DNA of 64,000 nt from Mytilus trossulus (taxonomy: Eukaryota > Mollusca > Bivalvia > Mytilida > Mytilidae), in assembly GCF_036588685.1 (NCBI RefSeq), contig NC_086382.1, positions 60,344,987-60,408,986 on the forward strand, given 5' to 3'. Shown here piece after piece: positions 59,264 to 64,000 of this stretch. The notes under the pieces were generated by a model, which was given only the letters and a program-made list of their open reading frames with translations, searched no databases and was not told the DNA's origin. Position numbers and translations under genes: made by a program. Within the stretch, counting starts at the first letter, position 1, and the number at the start of each line of letters is the position of its first letter.

Positions 59264-62200
59264 ATGACGATTTTGGAAAAGGCGGACTCGCTTGATGGGG
59301 GTGGCGATACACACGACTGTGGTCATGATCATGGCACTGGACAACAGAACGTTGACCATATGAAATACGAGAGATACCGCCTAGAAACTTTCGATAGATG
59401 GCCACAGTCTGCCAACGTAGATAAGAACCAATTAGCAGCTAATGGTTTTTATTACATTGGTGATGGCAGTGATGACAGGGTTCAGTGCGACTTTTGCAAA
59501 ATAATCCTTAAGAAATGGGAACCAGAAGATGATATCCAGGAGGAACATAGAAAACATGGTCCGCAATGTCCTTATGTAAACGATCCTTTACATGCGGGCA
59601 ATTTTCCACTTCGGTTTAGAAGGTTAGATAGTGTCAATCGTCACCACCATGGTCCTTGCCATAGAGAGTATAGAGAAAGGGAAATAAGATTTCAGTCTTT
59701 TTACAACTGGCCTCACCCAGATAAGAGACCAACACCGGGTGAACTGGCAGATGCTGGGTTTTTCTACCTCGGTAAAATTGTTATAGACATTAGACATTAG
59801 CCATTATTTTATTATACCAATCATAGGCCCTTGTCGGGCACGATACAAAAACATCATAATACAGTGATTATATAAACACTAGTGAAATACACAAATGATA
59901 AATTGATAATATAAGCAATGTAGGATATAATTATGGTAAGAGGCATTGAGTGTAATGAGGCCGATTTAATATTAAAAAATATGATATAGTTAATTAATAG
60001 GGAAACAAAAAAGAGTAGAAATAGAACCAGAAATATAGTATCTCATTCTGCAGTAGTTCTCCTCATGACTAGTGCACAGCAGTGATGGACTTTTACATCA
60101 AAACAATGCAAAGGTCATCAAGGGGAGATCCTTCAGAACTAGACATGAGATTACTCAAGGGTTGGCATTGCTACTGGTCAATATTCATCAAGGAACGGTG
60201 CTCTAGAACTCACTATAGAGAAAATATAAAGTTCAAATTACAAGTAGTAGAGGGAGATAAATCCCATTAAAACTTTATATATTTCTTAATGAACATGCAT
60301 AATTCTGATAATAAATTTTCATCTTCATTATTCATTAACCATATTTTTGGGTAGGGTCAAAATTTTAAAATTCTTGCAGCAATTATTTATCATTGTTATC
60401 ACGTCTTTCCTTTGTTCTGATAAACTATCACAGTTGAAAAGAGAAATGTGTTTCATCTTTGACCTCATTACTACAACATCTCTTACATATTCTATTGTGT
60501 CGGGGATTATTACTATATCTACTCCTCTTTATAAGTAAATGGTGAGCAGATATACGAAATCTTGTCTGTCTTCAATTTTTTTAACAATATTTATATCATC
60601 TCCTTGCTTTTTGCTCTCAATGAAGCCTCATAAACTTTCAGCGAAAACCGCCACAACTTTCAACAAGATCATAGAGAACTTGGTATTAAAATAGTTTGTT
60701 GAAGACCGTACTTTGACCAATGATGGTCTACTTTGGCAGATTATGATTTGGATGGAGGGTTGCCTCATTGACATTCATATTACATCTTCTTATATATCTA
60801 TTGACCTTTTTTATTCTACCACATTAATATGAAAACAGATTATTGAACCATCTATGGTAAAATTAAATCATGAAGACGAAATAAATGTGGTTTTTTTCTA
60901 TTATAGGTCAAGGCGATGCTGTCAAATGTTTCTATTGTGGAGGAATGTTGAGGCACTGGGAAGAAACAGATGAAGTATGGACAGAACATATGAAATGGTT
61001 TCCTCTTTGTCTGTTTGTCGTAGAACACGACCCCTCATGCCACGAAAATATTGGGCGCCATCTTCAGAGAACCATTAGTGGAATTGCCTTGTCAAACGGC
61101 TATTCTGATGAGGAGATAAATGAGTACAGACAACACATTGATGACAATCAAAGTAAGTAAATATCACTAGTACGAGACTGCCATGGACCAATGCCACCAG
61201 CAAGTACTAAAAGGGACCGTCAAACGCTGTCATTTTTTAAAATAATTATTGTCAAGTTTTTCACCTATAATGTTTTACTCCTTTGAACTAATTTGTTTTT
61301 CTTGATGCTATACCAACAAAATCAAATAGCACTAACAGTGGAAATATACTGCAACAATAAACGAAAAGTCAAATGTCCGGATAGCCACTGAATATCATGT
61401 TCCTTATTTAGATGTCGCTAGAAGCTATATATATAAATATCTTGTTTTTCAGTTGCACACCCAGAGGAGTACAGAGAATTTGTAAATCAACTTGACCAGT
61501 TTAGGCAAAGGCAAGCTCCTATATCTGTCCCTGCTGTAGCAAGTAACGTTAGTGTTGCAGAAACAAGTAAGTATTGTTTGATTATTATCAATATATTTTT
61601 ATTTTCTACACGTCGTGATATTTGCTGATGCAACATAAACATGTCATTAGGTTTTTAAAAAAATGTTTATTTCGATAAATCATCACATATAAAAATAATC
61701 AAAAATATCTCAAATGATTGAGAAATATGCAACCACCTATTAGTCAAAACATAAATGATTTTTGCAATAGATATATAAATATGAAAAAGGCGAAAATAAA
61801 TCTGAGAAGATGTGATATGAGTGCCTATAAGACACCCTTTGGGTCAGGTGTGCTATAAAACGAGAAAGAGAAGCACTTATATGAACCACATCTACACACA
61901 ACAACTACTGAAAATTATATTTAGTAGAAAACAAAGAATAAATTTGAAATCATTTTGTAAAAGGATTTTATTATACGAATGACTATTATTATTGCCTCAT
62001 GTTAGTGTTATTATCTGTAACAACATTAATTCTTTTTTTGAGTATTTTATTCTTTTATAGATGAAGTAAATCCACAACATGCAGCTGGTAGAAACGATGT
62101 GGGGGATCAGAACGAACGTTATTTGTGTAAAGTTTGTTATAAAAATGCGCTAGAGGTTATTTTTTATCCATGTAAACATGTATGTTGTTGTAAGGAGTGT

Positions 62201-62272
62201 GGTGATAAGTTATCTAACTGTCCTGTATGCAGAGAAGTCATCAGGGGGAAACTGCAGCTTTTCTTTCCATAG
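59264..62272 (+). CDS. Inhibitor of apoptosis protein, BIR-BIR-RING (four exons)
   Basis: Exons are 59264-59771, 60907-61152, 61453-61566 and 62061-62272. All are GT-AG with consistent phase 1 junctions, totalling 1,080 nt and 359 aa. A His/Cys-rich N-terminal stretch (DTHDCGHDHG) precedes BIR1, whose zinc ligands are C75, C78, H95 and C102. BIR2 spans the exon 1-2 junction, with ligands C177, C180, H197 and C204. A short linker leads to a C-terminal RING (C312, C315, C327, H329, C333, C336, C343, C346), ending in RGKLQLFFP. IAPs of this layout bind caspases or signalling adaptors through BIR domains and act as E3 ubiquitin ligases through the RING. Bivalves carry greatly expanded IAP families, so this is likely one of many paralogues. 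There are no frame defects. AATAAA lies at 62868-62873. Confidence 0.95.
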
Positions 62273-62944
62273 AATTGTTATATATTTCTAATATACATAT
62301 AGTCTATACGTACTGTTTTATTAATTGGAGTAACGTGCAGCTTTAGTATACCTCATTTTAGCGTTAAATTCAGGTCCTCTGCATGGTTGTGAGAAAATAG
62401 ACTGTGTGATTAACACTATATTTATAACATTTTAATTAACTGTTGTGTGTATTTCTTTAGACTCTGCATGTTTTAATTAGTTAATACCATTTATATTCAT
62501 TCGTTGGCTAAATCTTATTATAAGCAAAAGGATTTATAATTAACATTACATGTATATACAGAATTATTTTGTTTTTAAATATGTACTACTTTTACCTTGT
62601 GTGTTCTTTTTTATCCGGCCTGATTTGTTAGTGTTGCGCCTTACAAAGTCTTTTTTTTTTAAATATATTTGCAACAAATTCTGCTCAAGCTTGTGCTAGG
62701 GGTCGTCTTATGCATGCAATGGTTTTTTTCTGCTCCGTTTAGAAAGCCTAACTGTGACTTTAAGATAATGAGCATCAGTATAACCGCGGTTTCTTTGATT
62801 TTTTATACGTTTTTGCTATGCATTTACTTATTTTGTGGCCTAGATGGATAACCTATATCCTTATATAAATAAATGCTACACGAATTGAATTTTGTACCTT
62901 ATAGCTCATAAGAATTCAAAGATCGCTATACTTGTAATGCTTAA

Positions 62945-63115
62945 AGTGGCGGATCCAAGGGTGGGGGGGGGGGGGGGGGGGGTCGGGGGTATGATCCACC
63001 CTTTTTTAACAGATCAATGCATTTGAATGGCGATATATAGTTGGACTCCCTCTTTTTATCCTGTGTTGGGAACACCCTTTTTAAAATGGCTGCATGGATC
63101 GGCCCCTGTGCTTAT
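62945..63115 (-). repeat. Dispersed repeat, inverted relative of 50690-50830, with poly(G) run
   Basis: It contains a run of about 18-20 G residues at about 62965-62983, then GATCAATGCATTTG and GGGAACACCC, the reverse complements of words in the 50690-50830 copy. Confidence 0.75.
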
Positions 63116-63544
63116 AGATCATACTAATGTTTTGATGATCAGAGGCGAATCCATAGGTGCCCCGTTAATTTTGAGTTGCATGTAGGATTTTTTTTTTTAT
63201 CTTTTACAAGTCACACTCCTAGCGTGTGCACCCCTCCTATTTCAAAATTCTGAATACTAAAGTTAGGGATTATCAAGTGACCTTGATCAAAATAAGATAC
63301 AAATATAGACCTTTGATTTCGTTACATATAATATCATAGGTCTATATTTTAATTAGACTGAGTGACCTTAACCATGCATGAAAATGTTTGTTAAAACTTC
63401 GGCAACCACACTGCGCGAGTGTTAGCTAGGGATGTCATATACCGATTTGCTTATTTAATATCTACAACTTAATTGATAAGAATTGATTAATATACGACAG
63501 TTCACTGAATAATTTACAAATTGTAAACGCGTGAAAGATACAAA

Positions 63545-63800
63545 AAACAAGAATGTTTCCATAGTACACGGATGTCCAACTCGTACTTTCTATGTTCAGT
63601 GGACCGTGAAATTTGGGTCAAAACTCTAAATTAGTTTATATCATATCAAACATGTGTACTAAGTTTCAAGTTGATTTGAATTCAACTTCATCAAAAACTA
63701 CCTTGACCTAAAACTTGAACCTGAAGTGGAACAGATCGACGGACGGACGAACGGACGTACAGACCAGAAAACACAATGCATAAATGGAGCATAAAAATTT
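63545..63800 (+). repeat. Dispersed repeat, copy 2 (relative of 32860-33060)
   Basis: Longer relative of 32860-33060 with the same start (AAGAATGTTTCCATAGTACA) and the same end (CAGACCAGAAAACACAATGC, then GGAGCATAAAAA). It includes a CGGACGGACGAACGGACG stretch. Confidence 0.8.
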
Positions 63801-64000
63801 AACATTACTATATTAACTCTCTTAAATGTCACTTTTCCTATAATTATGTGTTGCTTGTTATTATTTATAATCATATTCCAGTTAATCTCGGCAACCAAAC
63901 CGAAAATTAATTACGTCTGCGATCAACAATCACTGAATGAAATATTGTTTGTCGACAAACATCTTAAGTAATAGATGTCAAAAACGTGCCTACAGTACTT

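Larger units (their letters stand above)
62273..64000. other. IAP 3' UTR and intergenic end of window
   Basis: Holds the IAP poly(A) signal (62868-62873), a dispersed repeat with a G-run at 62945-63115, and another dispersed repeat at 63545-63800. No further gene is seen. Confidence 0.55.

Overview
The window is nuclear DNA of a bivalve mollusc, most likely a marine mussel (Mytilus-like). The evidence is strongly AT-rich sequence, multi-exon genes with long GT-AG introns, animal protein families (CDK5RAP1, YRDC, BIR/RING IAP, somatomedin-B 7TM receptor, TMEM35/DoxX-like protein), and dense repeats whose sequence style I know from Mytilus. The species call rests on recall, not on a search. I saw no prokaryotic features, CRISPR arrays, rRNA or convincing tRNA genes.

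Layout. 1-5.7 kb is repeat-rich intergenic DNA with a decayed DDE-integrase transposon at 2.1-3.9 kb. 5.7-11.7 kb (+) is a two-exon receptor gene: signal peptide, somatomedin-B domain, Cys-containing ectodomain and a class-B-like 7TM region. One apparent frameshift lies in exon 1, and repeats and a Penelope-like RT fragment sit in its intron. 11.7-16.9 kb is intergenic with repeat remnants. 18.7-43.7 kb (-) is a complete 12-exon CDK5RAP1 gene whose introns hold several transposons. 43.9-51.2 kb (+) is a complete 5-exon YRDC gene whose first intron holds a 5'-truncated non-LTR retrotransposon with an open 687-codon RT frame and a precisely inserted DNA element with a 9-bp target duplication. 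52.3-54.0 kb is a transposon interrupted by a minisatellite. 54.2-56.4 kb (-) is a small TMEM35/DoxX-like membrane protein gene. 59.3-62.3 kb (+) is a 4-exon inhibitor of apoptosis gene (BIR-BIR-RING). The remainder is intergenic.

How the genes relate. CDK5RAP1 (2-methylthio on i6A37) and YRDC (threonylcarbamoyl-AMP for t6A37) both serve modification of tRNA position 37. Here they are divergent, with start codons only 244 bp apart, so they probably share a bidirectional promoter. This is the most biologically interesting arrangement seen. The pair is bracketed by inverted copies of a roughly 1-kb minisatellite element at 17-18 kb and 52.6-53.6 kb. The most unusual mobile element is at 22.1-26.3 kb. 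It has long inverted ends built of four roughly 150-170 bp subrepeats and surrounds a decayed, intronless gene of a multi-copy animal family with a CXC-like cysteine motif.
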